Below, in pieces: positions 19,966-29,012 of a DNA stretch of 64,000 nt. Within the stretch, counting starts at the first letter, position 1. The number at the start of each line of letters is the position of its first letter. A program made the position numbers and the translations under genes. A model generated the notes under the pieces. The model saw only the letters and a program-made list of their open reading frames with translations. It had not been told where the DNA came from and did not search any database. Origin of the DNA: Planctomycetota bacterium (GTDB taxonomy: Bacteria; Planctomycetota; OFTM77); the NCBI GenBank assembly GCA_029260795.1, contig JAJDCO010000108.1, positions 62,001 through 126,000 on the forward strand. Reading direction: 5' to 3'.

Positions 19966-21045
19966 TCAGATGTTGAAGAAGTACTCAGGGAATGCGACGA
20001 GGTACTTGAGATTGAACATCCAGCGCAACGCCATCTTGATTGGCAAAGAAGCCATCATCAGGAAGAGGAAGATCATGACGTTGAATCGAATGGGACCCAT
20101 CTCCGCGTAGAACTTGCGGAAAACGGTCTTGGCCAGGATCGGAGGAAGCAAGAAGAGGTAACCGGCGGTCACGATGAGACCCGGCAGCTCTCGCAACAAC
20201 GGGTTCGTCGGTCGGCCACCATCCAGCCAGATCACCCAGAAGTACTCGGAGAGGTCGACATTCACGAGGGCCTCGAGCTTGGCGACGTCCCACCGCTCGA
20301 ACAGACCGAAGAAGTTCCAGTTTGGCCCTCTTAAGAATGTCCCGATGAAGATGAGCGTCACCCAGAGGATCAGGAAGCCGAACAGGAAAGTCGTGATCGC
20401 GAACTTCCGCTCTTTCCAGGTGTAGTAGCCGTTGCCTTTCGGATTGGGATCGAAGTAGGGCACCGCCATCAGGCCGACGATGATCAGCCCGGGCAAGAGC
20501 ACGCCGGCAATCCACGGGTCGTAGTAGACGAGCATCTCTTGCAACCCGAGGAAGTACCAAGGAGCCTTCGACGGGTTCGGTGTTCGAGTGGGGTTGGCCG
20601 GCTCTTCGAGCGGGGCATCGAGCAGGATGGACCAGATGATCAAGCCGACCGTACACAGGATGATCGCGAGGAACTCGATGTAGACCAGGTCGGGCCAGAC
20701 GAAGACCTTCTGCTTGGTCTCGCGGCGCTCCATCGTCTCCTGACCCGCTTCCATGAGCTGATCGTTGATGACTGCCCGGCGCATGCCCAGCCAGGTGAAG
20801 AACCCGACCAGCACGACCATCATCACGATCGGCACGTTGTCGGCCTTCGCGACGATCAGCATGAAGTTCTCGTCCGTCATGCTGAGGCCGAAGAAGACCA
20901 CCGACGCGGCCGCGCCGGCGATCGCGACGATCGGCTTCGTGAAGAAGCGGATAAAGATCAAGCCGGCGGCGAACATCACCACCGACAAGATCAGCAAAAT
21001 CTTCGGATTCGTCAGGAAGTTGACGATTTCCTTGAAGGTTTCCAC
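19966..21045 (-). CDS. Cytochrome b C-terminal half (subunit IV-like, bc complex)
   Basis: 359 residues from GTG 21045 (AGGAG upstream). Six or more helices. The conserved quinol-site loop reads S-K-A-P-W-Y-F-L-G-L-Q-E-M-L (about residue 167), the P-W-Y-F variant of the PEWY motif found in menaquinol-type bc complexes. An N-terminal extension of about 120 residues with three helices precedes the usual subunit IV region. There are no heme-ligating His pairs, as expected for the half that follows the diheme b6 part. Confidence 0.9.
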   Translation of the reverse strand: METFKEIVNFLTNPKILLILSVVMFAAGLIFIRFFTKPIVAIAGAAASVVFFGLSMTDENFMLIVAKADNVPIVMMVVLVGFFTWLGMRRAVINDQLMEAGQETMERRETKQKVFVWPDLVYIEFLAIILCTVGLIIWSILLDAPLEEPANPTRTPNPSKAPWYFLGLQEMLVYYDPWIAGVLLPGLIIVGLMAVPYFDPNPKGNGYYTWKERKFAITTFLFGFLILWVTLIFIGTFLRGPNWNFFGLFERWDVAKLEALVNVDLSEYFWVIWLDGGRPTNPLLRELPGLIVTAGYLFLLPPILAKTVFRKFYAEMGPIRFNVMIFLFLMMASLPIKMALRWMFNLKYLVAFPEYFFNI

Positions 21046-21159
21046 CGAACCGAATCTCCTCTGAGAGGGCTCCGCCGCGTCGACTGACTGACGACTGACA
21101 CGGCCTGCGAGCCCGGCTCGTTCCTCACCACCCGGGAGCGATCCCGAACGAAGTCGAGA

Positions 21160-21942
21160 TCAAAGAGGCCCCGAGATCCCGCCGTCCTTCCGCACGCGCC
21201 AGAAGTGAACCGCCATCAGCACGGCCGCAGCGAGCGGAATCGCGATGCAGTGCAGCACGTAGAATCGAAGCAAGGCTCCAGCGGCCACGAATCGACCGCC
21301 CAGCAGGGCGAAGCGCACATCCGATCCCGCGTGCACGAGGGGTGTGTCCCCGATCGCCAACAACGCGGCGCCTGGACCCTCGTTTCCGAGGAACGGTGTC
21401 GCTCGTGCCATGTTCGTTCCCACGGTCACCGCCCACATGGCGAGCTGATCCCACGGGAGCAGATACCCCGTGAAGGACAGCAGTAGCGTCAACACCAGCA
21501 GGATCACCCCCACGTTCCAGTTGAACTCCCGAGGCGGCTTGTAGGAGCCGGTCAGGAAGACTCGGAACATGTGGAGCCACACCGTGATAACCATGGCGTG
21601 GGCGCCCCAGCGATGCAGCTCGCGCATGATGCCGAGCGGCACGTGCGCGCCGAGCGCCTGGATGTCCTCGAAGGCGAACTCGGCTGTCGGGCGGTAGTAG
21701 AACATCAACAAGATCCCGGTCACTGATTCGACCAGGAAGATGAAGAACGTCAAACCACCCATGCACCATGTGTAGGAAAGCCGCACACCGCTCTTCCGCA
21801 CCTTCGTGGGGTGCAGATGCAGGAACACGTTGCTCAGTACGACCAGAACGCGGTTGCGGTCGTCGCTCGGCATCTTGTGCCGAAAGACCGAGCGCCAAAC
21901 CGGATTCTCGGTCAGCACCTTCATCACCTTGCTGCGAGCCAC
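21160..21942 (-). CDS. Cytochrome b6-type subunit (diheme N-terminal half of cytochrome b)
   Basis: 260 residues from GTG 21942 (GAGAGGAG upstream; an in-frame GTG at 21981 is possible). Four helices with both bis-His heme pairs: L-H-R-W-G-A-H-A-M ... W-L-H-M-F-R and F-Y-V-L-H-C-I ... [16 protein letters not shown]. The W-G-T/V-T-V quinone loop appears as [11 protein letters not shown] Cys near residue 52 (Y-T-W-C-M-G-G) sits where b6 has the heme c(n) Cys region, so a third covalent heme is possible. Confidence 0.92.
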   Translation of the reverse strand: MARSKVMKVLTENPVWRSVFRHKMPSDDRNRVLVVLSNVFLHLHPTKVRKSGVRLSYTWCMGGLTFFIFLVESVTGILLMFYYRPTAEFAFEDIQALGAHVPLGIMRELHRWGAHAMVITVWLHMFRVFLTGSYKPPREFNWNVGVILLVLTLLLSFTGYLLPWDQLAMWAVTVGTNMARATPFLGNEGPGAALLAIGDTPLVHAGSDVRFALLGGRFVAAGALLRFYVLHCIAIPLAAAVLMAVHFWRVRKDGGISGPL

Positions 21943-22003
21943 CGGACTCCTCTCTGCTTTTCCCTGGGGCCCTCGAGTCACTCCGACGCGAGCACGCTCA
22001 ACG

Positions 22004-22642
22004 TCAGAGGCGGAGGAACGAGGCGGGATCTTTCCACTGCCCCTTTTCCTCTTGGAACAACCGGCTCTTGTCGATCAGCACCTGACCGTCGTCGGCAAGC
22101 GAGATCGCGTAGCGCTCCAACGGTCGGGGTGCCGGCCCCTCGAAGTTGATACCGCTCATGCGAAAGCCACTCCCGTGGCAAGGACACTTGAACTTCTGCT
22201 CCGCGGCTAGCCAGTTCGGCGTGCAACCAAGATGGGTGCACACCGTCGACAAGACGTACATCCCCTCCTGGTTTCGCACGATCCAAACACCGTACTGAGC
22301 CTTGAACCGCTCTTCCACAGCACCGACTGCATAGTCCGACGGCAAACCAGCCCGGAACGAAGAGGGCGGCTCGTAACGGACGTTCGGAAACAGAAACCGC
22401 GTGGAAGCCGCCAGGAAGGCGCCCGACGCGCCGACGAAAGTCAACCATCCCAGACCCAGCGCCGAGAACAGCCCGCGACGGGTCACGCCCTCGTCGGCGG
22501 GAGCACTCGGCGCCTTGACCGGCACGGCCTTCTTGACCGGCACCAGCTTCGGGCGCTTCACCGCCGTCGCCTCGGGCGCCGCTGGCGTCTCCGAGGCCTC
22601 GGCCCCCGCGCCTGGACTCTCTTGCTTTTCGTCCGACATCAT
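22004..22642 (-). CDS. Rieske iron-sulfur protein of the bc complex
   Basis: 212 residues from ATG 22642 (GGAG before it; a second ATG follows at once). A Pro/Ala/Lys-rich N-terminal segment precedes a twin-arginine-like T-R-R-G-L-F and one hydrophobic helix, so export is likely by Tat. The Rieske 2Fe-2S ligands are intact: C-T-H-L-G-C near residue 136 and C-P-C-H-G-S near 155. First gene of the respiratory operon, 22642 being about 135 nt downstream of the predicted transcription start. Confidence 0.94.
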   Translation of the reverse strand: MMSDEKQESPGAGAEASETPAAPEATAVKRPKLVPVKKAVPVKAPSAPADEGVTRRGLFSALGLGWLTFVGASGAFLAASTRFLFPNVRYEPPSSFRAGLPSDYAVGAVEERFKAQYGVWIVRNQEGMYVLSTVCTHLGCTPNWLAAEQKFKCPCHGSGFRMSGINFEGPAPRPLERYAISLADDGQVLIDKSRLFQEEKGQWKDPASFLRL

Positions 22643-22783
22643 TCGCTCCAAGGACCCTCGAGATCGTGAGCCCGGTGCCCGCCGACACCCCGACCGCACC
22701 GACGCACATCCACCGGGGATGCGTCGTCGAGCACGCGCCAGAAGTGCGTTGCAGACGGATCCGGCCTCGGGGCAAGGTGCCTT

Positions 22784-22811
22784 ATTGTAGGGACTACCTT
22801 AGTCGAGTCAA
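22784..22811 (-). promoter_or_regulatory. Sigma-70-like promoter for the respiratory operon
   Basis: On the minus strand, TTGACT (22811-22806), 16-nt spacer, TACAAT (22789-22784). Both boxes are near consensus and lie in a local AT-rich island. Expected start near 22777, giving a leader of about 135 nt before the Rieske ATG. Confidence 0.75.
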
Positions 22812-23214
22812 GAGTTTTAGTCGTGGCGTAAATACTTCAGCAGGCAAGACTTAACTCGAAGCCCCTCACCCGAATCGCGCGCGAAATATCACCCGCTCGC
22901 GGGCTGAGGATGCGAAATATCCCGCACCTCCGGCCAAGGCAACGAGCACGGCACATTCGCCGCAAGCCACGACAAGGTAATGCGCTAGGCCATGCCGACC
23001 GCGAACCGGTGTTCGACCAGGCTCCGCGGATCACAAAGCGCGTTCCAATCGCAAGATCTCCTCCGGAAGGAGCCGAGCAGCCTGACACGACCGCAGATTC
23101 TCCAGCCTTCTCCATGGTCACGACGCTCGCGCCCAGCGAGCTTCGTCTCCAGACATCGATCACGCTACAATCACGAATCGGCATCCCGCTCGCCCCTCAC
23201 CCAATGGCATCACC
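22812..23214. other. Intergenic region between divergent respiratory operon and secreted protein gene
   Basis: About 400 nt. Near 22812-22855 it is AT-rich (upstream element of the operon promoter). The rest shows no conserved frame, tRNA or strong hairpin. It should contain the promoter of the plus-strand gene at 23215, which I could not place. Confidence 0.5.
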
Positions 23215-25860
23215 ATGCTCCACGCCCTCCTGCTCTCCCTCGCCTGCGCCTCGCCTCAAGACGACATCGTCGACCACCTGCGCTTCGGAGAGGAGCGCAT
23301 CGAGATTCGCGCCACCGGCGAGCTCGGTCGACGCCGCATCGGCGATCCCGAGACCGAGATCGGACGCCTGCTCGAGCGCGCCTCCGCCCGAGAGCGGCGA
23401 GAGCGCCTGCAGGGGCGAGTCATTCCCGAGTGGCGAGTCGTGCTGCTGATCGTGCGCCACCTCGAGACCGAGCGAGCCGACGGTGAGCGCGGTCCCACCC
23501 AGCGCACCTCGATGAGCGAGGCCGAGGTCCTGCATTGTCTCGAGTCGTACGGGACGTTCGTCGACCTCGCCCATGCCGCCAGCGAAGGCCGCGTCAAGAT
23601 CCGCACCGAGACCGTCATCGCCGAGCGGCCGATTCGGGTCCCGGCGGACGAGCCGATCAGCTGGCTACCGACGTCCGGGCAAGAGATCGTCGACTTCCTG
23701 TCACCGGGCGACGCCGACAGCGTCATCGCTTTCTACAAGCCGGGCTCCCTGCCGATCCGGCAGTGGGGCGCGACGCAGGGCGGCGAATTCGGACCGGGTG
23801 GTGCCGCGATATCGAGCCTGGCGCTCGTGCCCGAGCGAGAGAAGGCCGAGCCCGACGCCCTGGCGCTCGCGACTCTGCACGAGTGGCTCCACCAGGTCGA
23901 ATGGCTCGCCCAGGCCCAGCTCGGATACGAAGGATTGCCCGGCTCGCACGACATGGCCGCCAACGGCTACGACTGGGCCCCGGGCAAGAGCTGGGACCTC
24001 TATCGCGACCTGCTGCGCTTCTATCTGCCGCGCGACTTCTTCGACCGCGCTTCTCTGCGCACCTGGGCTCGCCATCGCTCCGCCAAGCTGAAGGCGGGTG
24101 CCGATCCGCTCGGCGGCCTGAATCCCGGACTGCCGCCGATGCCCGAGCGCGTGCAGGTGCCCGAGTACACGGGCGAGACGTATGACTGGGAGGACGTGCG
24201 CGACGATCCGTTCGGCCGGTTGCCTCGGCTGAGCACCCAGTCGCTGGGGACGTTGATACCAGAAGCCGTTCTCTACTCGGACCCCCACGTGCTCTCGATC
24301 GCGGGTGGCGGCTACCCCCGACTGAGGGACCCCGACTGGGTCTCCCTGGCCCCCGTCATCGACCCCGTGCTGCGCGTCCGGCTGGGGATTCGATCGCAGC
24401 CGGCCCTCGACCGTGCCCTCGACTTCCATCACGAATCCGTCGCCCTCTGCCGAGCCTGGAAAGCCGAAAGCCCCGGGCACCTGATTCTGGTGAGGCCGGA
24501 CCTGGCCCAGCTCGTCTACGAGCGACTGGCCACGAGCTCGGGCGAGCGGCCCCGTGCCGTCGGCACGATCCTGTCGGAGCGACGCGCTGCGATCGTCTTT
24601 CTGGCCGAGCTGTTCCGAGAACCGAGGCACGTGCTCGACCTCCTCGAGCACCCGGTTCCGGACGCCCTCGGTGCGGGACGATCCCGGAGGCTTCGCGCTT
24701 GGATCGAAGGACCCGCCATCCGAGGCCGTGAGGTGACGGTGCGCATGGCCTGGAGCGATGGCGAATCGGCGGAGGAGCCGCTCGTGGCTCGATGGTGGCG
24801 ACGAAGCCCTCGACCGACTCTCCTCGATTCGCACCGCCGGGACGGCATGACTTGGTCGATTCCGACCGATGCGGATTCGCCGCTCGGCACTTGGGTCCTG
24901 TCCGCCGAATGTCGAACCGACTCCGATCGACCCGCGTTTCGACCGTTGGCCTTCGAGCTTCAGGATCCGGTCGACATCCACTTGTCGGTGAATGCCGAGC
25001 CGACCGAAGACACGAGGGTGCTGGGAGTCGTTCTCGAAAAGAGAGTCTCCGATCGAGTCCGAGGCGCTCTGACATTTCAACTGCCGTCGGGTTGGGTCTC
25101 GGACGACGGTGACGAGTGGCTCGTCCTCGACGAACCCCGCCGAGCCTTGACGCGGCTCATCCGCCGCAGGGGAGCCGACGGGGCATTCGGCGCGGCAACG
25201 GTCTCGGTGACGTTCACGCCCGAGAGCGACTGGCTGCCGAGCCACGGGCGCACTCGCCTTGTCGCAACGGACGCCGAAGGCCGTCTGTTCTTCCACGACT
25301 TCGAGCGACGTGGCGAGGAGCCTTCCTTCCTTCCTCGCGAGGGGCGAGACGGGCCGGGCGAGTACTCGATCTCGTGGGATACGAGCGATCCGATATCGGG
25401 CGCGCGCTCGTTGCGCATCGATGACGGTGGCGGCTCGCGATATGGGCGAGTGCAGCTCTTTGGTGATCCCGATGATCCACGGGTTCCGATCACCGAGCGC
25501 ACGCGATTGCCCATCACGCCGAAGACCACGATCGAGCTGGCCCTTCGACCCGAGAGCCCCACCGGCGAGCTCGCCGTGTCGCTTCGCATCGACGGCGAGT
25601 GGTACTCGGCGCCGCTGACTCCCCAGGCGACGGCACTGGCCACCGAGGCCGGTCGCACCGTGCTCGAGAAGGTCGAGACCGAGTTCGGCGCCGACGGTGC
25701 TCAGCACGTGCGCATCGCGATTGGCGAGGAGCTCGGTGATCGCAAGCGACAGATCGATCGCATCGACCTCGGCGATCCCCGTCCGATCGTCTCGAATCGA
25801 TTCCGCGGTCAACCGACCGGGACGATCGTGATCGATGACTTCGTGATTCGGGAGCGCTGA
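23215..25860 (+). CDS. Large secreted protein with HExxH metallopeptidase-like motif
   Basis: 881 residues. A short hydrophobic start (L-H-A-L-L-L-S-L-A-C-A-S) looks like a signal peptide, possibly lipidated at Cys 11. Near residue 223 is L-H-E-W-L-H-Q-V-E-W, an HExxH motif with helical context, typical of zincin metallopeptidases. About 20 residues downstream is G-S-H-D-M-A-A-N-G-Y-D, which could supply a third ligand. The C-terminal 400 residues look beta-rich (carbohydrate-binding or Ig-like). I know no named family. It stands alone, convergent with the response regulator gene. Confidence 0.75.
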   Translation: MLHALLLSLACASPQDDIVDHLRFGEERIEIRATGELGRRRIGDPETEIGRLLERASARERRERLQGRVIPEWRVVLLIVRHLETERADGERGPTQRTSMSEAEVLHCLESYGTFVDLAHAASEGRVKIRTETVIAERPIRVPADEPISWLPTSGQEIVDFLSPGDADSVIAFYKPGSLPIRQWGATQGGEFGPGGAAISSLALVPEREKAEPDALALATLHEWLHQVEWLAQAQLGYEGLPGSHDMAANGYDWAPGKSWDLYRDLLRFYLPRDFFDRASLRTWARHRSAKLKAGADPLGGLNPGLPPMPERVQVPEYTGETYDWEDVRDDPFGRLPRLSTQSLGTLIPEAVLYSDPHVLSIAGGGYPRLRDPDWVSLAPVIDPVLRVRLGIRSQPALDRALDFHHESVALCRAWKAESPGHLILVRPDLAQLVYERLATSSGERPRAVGTILSERRAAIVFLAELFREPRHVLDLLEHPVPDALGAGRSRRLRAWIEGPAIRGREVTVRMAWSDGESAEEPLVARWWRRSPRPTLLDSHRRDGMTWSIPTDADSPLGTWVLSAECRTDSDRPAFRPLAFELQDPVDIHLSVNAEPTEDTRVLGVVLEKRVSDRVRGALTFQLPSGWVSDDGDEWLVLDEPRRALTRLIRRRGADGAFGAATVSVTFTPESDWLPSHGRTRLVATDAEGRLFFHDFERRGEEPSFLPREGRDGPGEYSISWDTSDPISGARSLRIDDGGGSRYGRVQLFGDPDDPRVPITERTRLPITPKTTIELALRPESPTGELAVSLRIDGEWYSAPLTPQATALATEAGRTVLEKVETEFGADGAQHVRIAIGEELGDRKRQIDRIDLGDPRPIVSNRFRGQPTGTIVIDDFVIRER

Positions 25861-25881
25861 CCGAGCTCGGGCGCCCTTCGA

Positions 25882-26949
25882 CTACTCCGTCTCTCCCAGG
25901 CAGCGTCGGCGAACGAGCTCGAGGGTCTCGAGCGACTCGTCGATTCGGCCTTGGATCAAGCCCGAGATGGCCGAGTCGATGAGGTCGATGATGTCTGGAA
26001 GTTCTTCGTCGACGCCCGACTCCTCGGCCGATGCCCAGCTCTCGAGATCTCCGAAGGGGTTCTCGTCGTCATCGGAAGTGCCGAGGCGCGGAAAGTCGTC
26101 GACGCCTTGATCGAGCTGAAAGGACTCGAGCGTCGCGTATCCGGCCGGGTCGATCGGCTCGTCCTCGTCCTCCTCCGCGTACTCGGGCTCCTCGAGCGGC
26201 GAATCGTTGCTCTCGATGGGTACGTGGCGACTCTCGTCCTGACGCCGAGCGTGCTCGAGCAGAAGGTGCATCCAATCACGCTCGATGCTCCGCTTGGGCG
26301 TATGCAGCAACGGACGCGTGGTGATGTCTCCGCTGCGACACTCGAGCAGCTGGTGCAGGGCCTCTTCACCGCCGACGCTTCCATCGGTGACGTGAACGAT
26401 CTGACCCGACTCGAGGAAGATCCGGCCCTCGGGTTGGCCGGGCGAGCGCACCAAGATCTCGACGGTCTCGTTGGCCGTGCAGTAGAGCTGGATGATGTCG
26501 CGGAGCTGGAGGCGGTAGAGGGCGCTGCGGGTGCCGCCCCGGCGCTGGGAGGCATTGAGCTGGAGGCAACGGCGCACTTGCTCGATGAGCTCGCGCGTTC
26601 GGACCGGCTTCTCGAGATAGTGAAAGGCGCCGAGGCCGAGGGCTTGTCGCTGGAGGCGCCGCGTGCCGTAGGCGGTCATGATGATGACCTGGATCTCGGG
26701 CCGGTCGGCCTTGAGGCGAGAAAGGAGCTCGAGCCCTCCTTGGCCGGGCATGCGGATGTCCGAGATGACGACCTCGAGATCGTGATGCTGCGCGATCTCG
26801 AGCGCTTCCTCGGTCGAGTGCACGCCTCGTGCCTGCCATCCATCGACCTTGTTCAAGCTCTGCACGAGGCTCTCGACCAGGACCTCCTCGTCGTCGACGA
26901 TCAAGATCTGGGCAGCGCGCGTGCTGGTGACGTCGGGCGCGGTCGTCAT
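25882..26949 (-). CDS. Response regulator with PATAN/DUF4388 domain
   Basis: 355 residues. Receiver domain about 14-130: D-D-E-E acidic pocket, phosphoacceptor Asp in V-I-S-D-I-R-M-P-G, Thr in M-T-A-Y-G and Lys in L-E-K-P-V-R. Next comes a DUF4388/PATAN-like domain, about 145-240 (L-Q-L-R-D-I-I-Q-L-Y-C ... G-R-I-F-L-E-S-G-Q-I-V-H-V). A very acidic linker and a helical tail follow. No DNA-binding domain, so it probably acts by protein contacts. Its ATG overlaps the kinase stop (ATGA), so the kinase at 26946 is its partner. Confidence 0.92.
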   Translation of the reverse strand: MTTAPDVTSTRAAQILIVDDEEVLVESLVQSLNKVDGWQARGVHSTEEALEIAQHHDLEVVISDIRMPGQGGLELLSRLKADRPEIQVIIMTAYGTRRLQRQALGLGAFHYLEKPVRTRELIEQVRRCLQLNASQRRGGTRSALYRLQLRDIIQLYCTANETVEILVRSPGQPEGRIFLESGQIVHVTDGSVGGEEALHQLLECRSGDITTRPLLHTPKRSIERDWMHLLLEHARRQDESRHVPIESNDSPLEEPEYAEEDEDEPIDPAGYATLESFQLDQGVDDFPRLGTSDDDENPFGDLESWASAEESGVDEELPDIIDLIDSAISGLIQGRIDESLETLELVRRRCLGETE

Positions 26950-28010
26950 GAGGAGAACTCCCTGGAAGCCGAAGACAATCGCTCAGCCGGCTCGATCGGG
27001 ATCGAGATCGAGACCCGCGAGCCGGCTCCGGGTGAGGTATCGAGACAGATGCTCCCGCCCAGCTTTTGAGCGAAGCGAGCTGCGACGCACAGGCCAAGGC
27101 CGAAACCGTCCGGCCGCATGGCGAAGAAGGGCTCGAGGACTCGATCGGCGTCCCGCGTCGCGACGCCAATTCCATCGTCCGCGACTTCGACGCGGAGATG
27201 GGGCGCGTCGCCGCGCTCGGTGTGCAGGAGGATCTCGATCGTTCCCCGGGACGGAATCGCGTCGACGGCGTTGATCAGGACGTTGAGGATCGCGGCCTGG
27301 AACAGACCGGAATCGAGTCGACACCGAATCGGATGTGTTGGACGATCGAAGCGGACTCGAATCCGATCGGCCATCTCGCTGGCAAGGAGCTCGAGTGTCT
27401 CCTCGATGAGCAGAGCGGGGTCGTGATGAGTCTCGTTGCGACGGCCCCGGCCACCACTGCGACCGAGCAGGTGCACGAGGCAAGACGTTCGCCCGACCTG
27501 TCCGAGTAAGATCCGCATGGGAGGGGCGAGCGGGGATCCGAAGCTGAGCAGCTCGTCTTGAACGAGCTCGGCGGTCGAGAGGACGCCGCCGAGAGCGTTC
27601 TTGATCTCGTGCACGAGTCGACTGTTCATCTCGGCAGCGGGTTGCGGAGCCGGTTCCGAACCGAGCCCGGGCAAGCTCGGAAGACGCACCACGACCTGAT
27701 CCCCTTGCAAGAGCTCGGTATTGGAGTCGGCGAGCGCTTGAAGGTGGTTGACGAGCTGGTGGACCTCGGTGCCTCGCTCGATACAGAGGTCGAGGAAACC
27801 TTCGATCTCGGGATCTCCGGAGCGCTTCTTCAGCGCATCCGCTCGTGCCATGACGACGGCGAACGCGTTGTTCACGTGATGAGAGATCGTTCCCAAGACA
27901 TCGTGAAAGACCTCGGCCTTCCAAGCTTCGAGCTGCCGACCCGAGAGTCCGAAGTCCGGAGACGTGGCCGGCGGATCTCCCGGCGGTAAGGCACTACGGC
28001 TCACGGACAT
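26946..28010 (-). CDS. Histidine kinase with two H-box-like segments
   Basis: 354 residues from ATG 28010. No membrane helix, so soluble. A first H-box-like segment, F-H-D-V-L-G-T-I-S-H-H-V-N-N-A-F, lies at about 35-50. A second, L-V-H-E-I-K-N-A-L-G-G-V, lies at about 130. The ATPase domain is complete: N-box N-V-L-I-N-A-V-D-A-I, G1 D-D-G-I-G-V, F-box P-F-F-A-M-R, G2 G-F-G-L-G-L. The frame extends to 28214, but that part is Arg/Pro-rich and unconserved. Partner of the PATAN response regulator. The signal is unknown. Confidence 0.88.
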   Translation of the reverse strand: MSVSRSALPPGDPPATSPDFGLSGRQLEAWKAEVFHDVLGTISHHVNNAFAVVMARADALKKRSGDPEIEGFLDLCIERGTEVHQLVNHLQALADSNTELLQGDQVVVRLPSLPGLGSEPAPQPAAEMNSRLVHEIKNALGGVLSTAELVQDELLSFGSPLAPPMRILLGQVGRTSCLVHLLGRSGGRGRRNETHHDPALLIEETLELLASEMADRIRVRFDRPTHPIRCRLDSGLFQAAILNVLINAVDAIPSRGTIEILLHTERGDAPHLRVEVADDGIGVATRDADRVLEPFFAMRPDGFGLGLCVAARFAQKLGGSICLDTSPGAGSRVSISIPIEPAERLSSASREFSS

Positions 28011-28219
28011 CCCCCCACGGCGCGCTTCACCGGACACATTGGATGCGTTGGATGCGCCTCTCGGTGCCCTCGTCGTGAAGGTCGGCAGGCGCCTTCTCCT
28101 ATCGGAAGCTGGAGCGTGGGCCCTTGAAGGGTCCTGTCGCGGTGGTGTTCGGCGAGATTCCGGGGAAAGCGCCGGAGACAGGTGCGCCGGCAGAGTGGAT
28201 CGATGGTGAACCAATGAGA

Positions 28220-28248
28220 CCGGGAACGAAGGGGTTCTTCGTTCCCGG
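28220..28248 (-). terminator. 11-bp perfect hairpin between the small lipoprotein and kinase genes
   Basis: Arms 28220-28230 and 28238-28248 (CCGGGAACGAA / TTCGTTCCCGG) with a 7-nt loop. It lies 90 nt downstream of the small lipoprotein and 210 nt upstream of the kinase start, so it likely separates the two transcripts. T-run is poor. Confidence 0.65.
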
Positions 28249-28337
28249 ATCTGTGCCCTCAGAGGGCGTATGTCGATCGACCGCCGAAGCGATCGATAAT
28301 CGGCTTCTTCGAGAGGATGAAGCCTGAGAAGAGAGCT

Positions 28338-28463
28338 TTACTTCTTCTCGCCGCCGCAAGCCGGCTTGTCGCCACCACAGGCGGCCTCGTCCTTGCTGCC
28401 ACAAGCGAAACCGACACACACCATCACCGCCACGAGGGCCAAAGCAATAAGCCGCTTCATCAT
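28338..28463 (-). CDS. 41-residue Cys-rich lipoprotein
   Basis: Frame from ATG 28463 (AAGGAG 6 nt upstream, near-ideal) to TAA 28338-28340. Residues 1-20 are a signal peptide (two Met, K-R, then a hydrophobic run) ending in a lipobox-like G-F-A-C. The mature peptide is about 21 residues with C-G-G repeats (A-A-C-G-G-D-K-P-A-C-G-G-E-K-K). It could bind metal or simply be a small lipoprotein. It lies downstream of an orphan terminator at 28647-28673, so it has its own promoter in 28464-28646. No family recognised. Confidence 0.75.
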   Translation of the reverse strand: MMKRLIALALVAVMVCVGFACGSKDEAACGGDKPACGGEKK

Positions 28464-28646
28464 GAAACTCCTTGAGTGTACGACGCCCCGGGGCCTTTCC
28501 CTTCCGGGAGGGTCCGTTGGATGGACGTCAGGTCTAGAAAGCCTAGGGATTGCCAGAGGCAGAAAGGAACGGAAATGAGTGATGCGCCGACATTAGACCA
28601 GCGGGTCTCGATTGTTTGCAAAGACTAATTCCGTGCGAAGCCACTG

Positions 28647-28673
28647 AAAAAAAAACGAGCCCCGAAGGGCTCG
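28647..28673 (-). terminator. Textbook intrinsic terminator with no upstream protein gene
   Basis: Minus-strand CGAGCCC-TTCG-GGGCTCG followed by nine T. A UUCG tetraloop on a 7-bp stem plus a long U tract is the strongest terminator in the window. The nearest minus-strand gene upstream lies beyond 32 kb, behind several plus-strand genes. It must therefore end a short RNA that starts between about 28680 and 29010. Confidence 0.9.
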
Positions 28674-28809
28674 AATCGGGGCCAGAATCGAGTCCCGCAA
28701 CCCCTGCGCGTTGCCCTGGGATTGGCAATGACCTCGCCCGGGTTTCAGCGGCGCCACCGGACTCTTGCGAGGTCCGAGGCAGCCACTCGTACTCCCCACC
28801 GACCGACCC
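28647..28809 (-). ncRNA. Candidate small structured RNA (about 160 nt)
   Basis: Inferred from the orphan terminator. A possible -10 (CATTAT) lies near 28818-28813 on the minus strand. The transcript would begin near GGGTCGG (28809-28803), which can pair with CCGATTC just before the terminator, closing the molecule as in 6S RNA. Inside are hairpins CGGAC/GTCCG (28776-28758) and TTGCC/GGCAA. GGGACTCGA (about 28695-28687) can also pair with TCGAGCCC, competing with the terminator stem. It is not a tRNA, tmRNA or SRP RNA by motif. No -35 is clear. Ends are estimates. Confidence 0.45.
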
Positions 28810-29012
28810 TATAATGACCGCCGTTCGATGAACGCAGGGACCCCTTCGCCCCTTGGCCGGGGCTTCCATCCGTCCCAAAGCCTCCGCCCCAGGACACGTG
28901 TCAGCACCCTCACGACTTCGGTCTCCCGTGACCGGATTCGGGTGAGTCTTGTCATGACCGGGGTTGCGTCGTCTCGAGTCGCCCCCCAAGAGAGACCAAC
29001 TGCCAGGACCAG
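28810..29012. other. Leader region of the mannosyltransferase gene
   Basis: A plus-strand TATAAT stands at 28810-28815 and could be the -10 of the glycosyltransferase gene, giving a leader of about 190 nt, although no TTGACA-like box is seen 16-18 nt upstream. The rest is GC-rich with no conserved frame. The minus-strand frame through here crosses the terminator and was rejected. Confidence 0.4.

Noticed and set aside
23701-25812. 703-residue minus-strand frame
   Set aside because: Antisense to the secreted HExxH protein; Arg-rich and without a family.
28656-28810. tRNA-Sec or SRP RNA in the small RNA region
   Set aside because: No UCA anticodon arm, CCA end or GGAAGGAAGCAGCC motif found.
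28543-28989. 148-residue minus-strand frame
   Set aside because: A strong intrinsic terminator lies inside it, and it has no signal peptide, ribosome binding site or motif.
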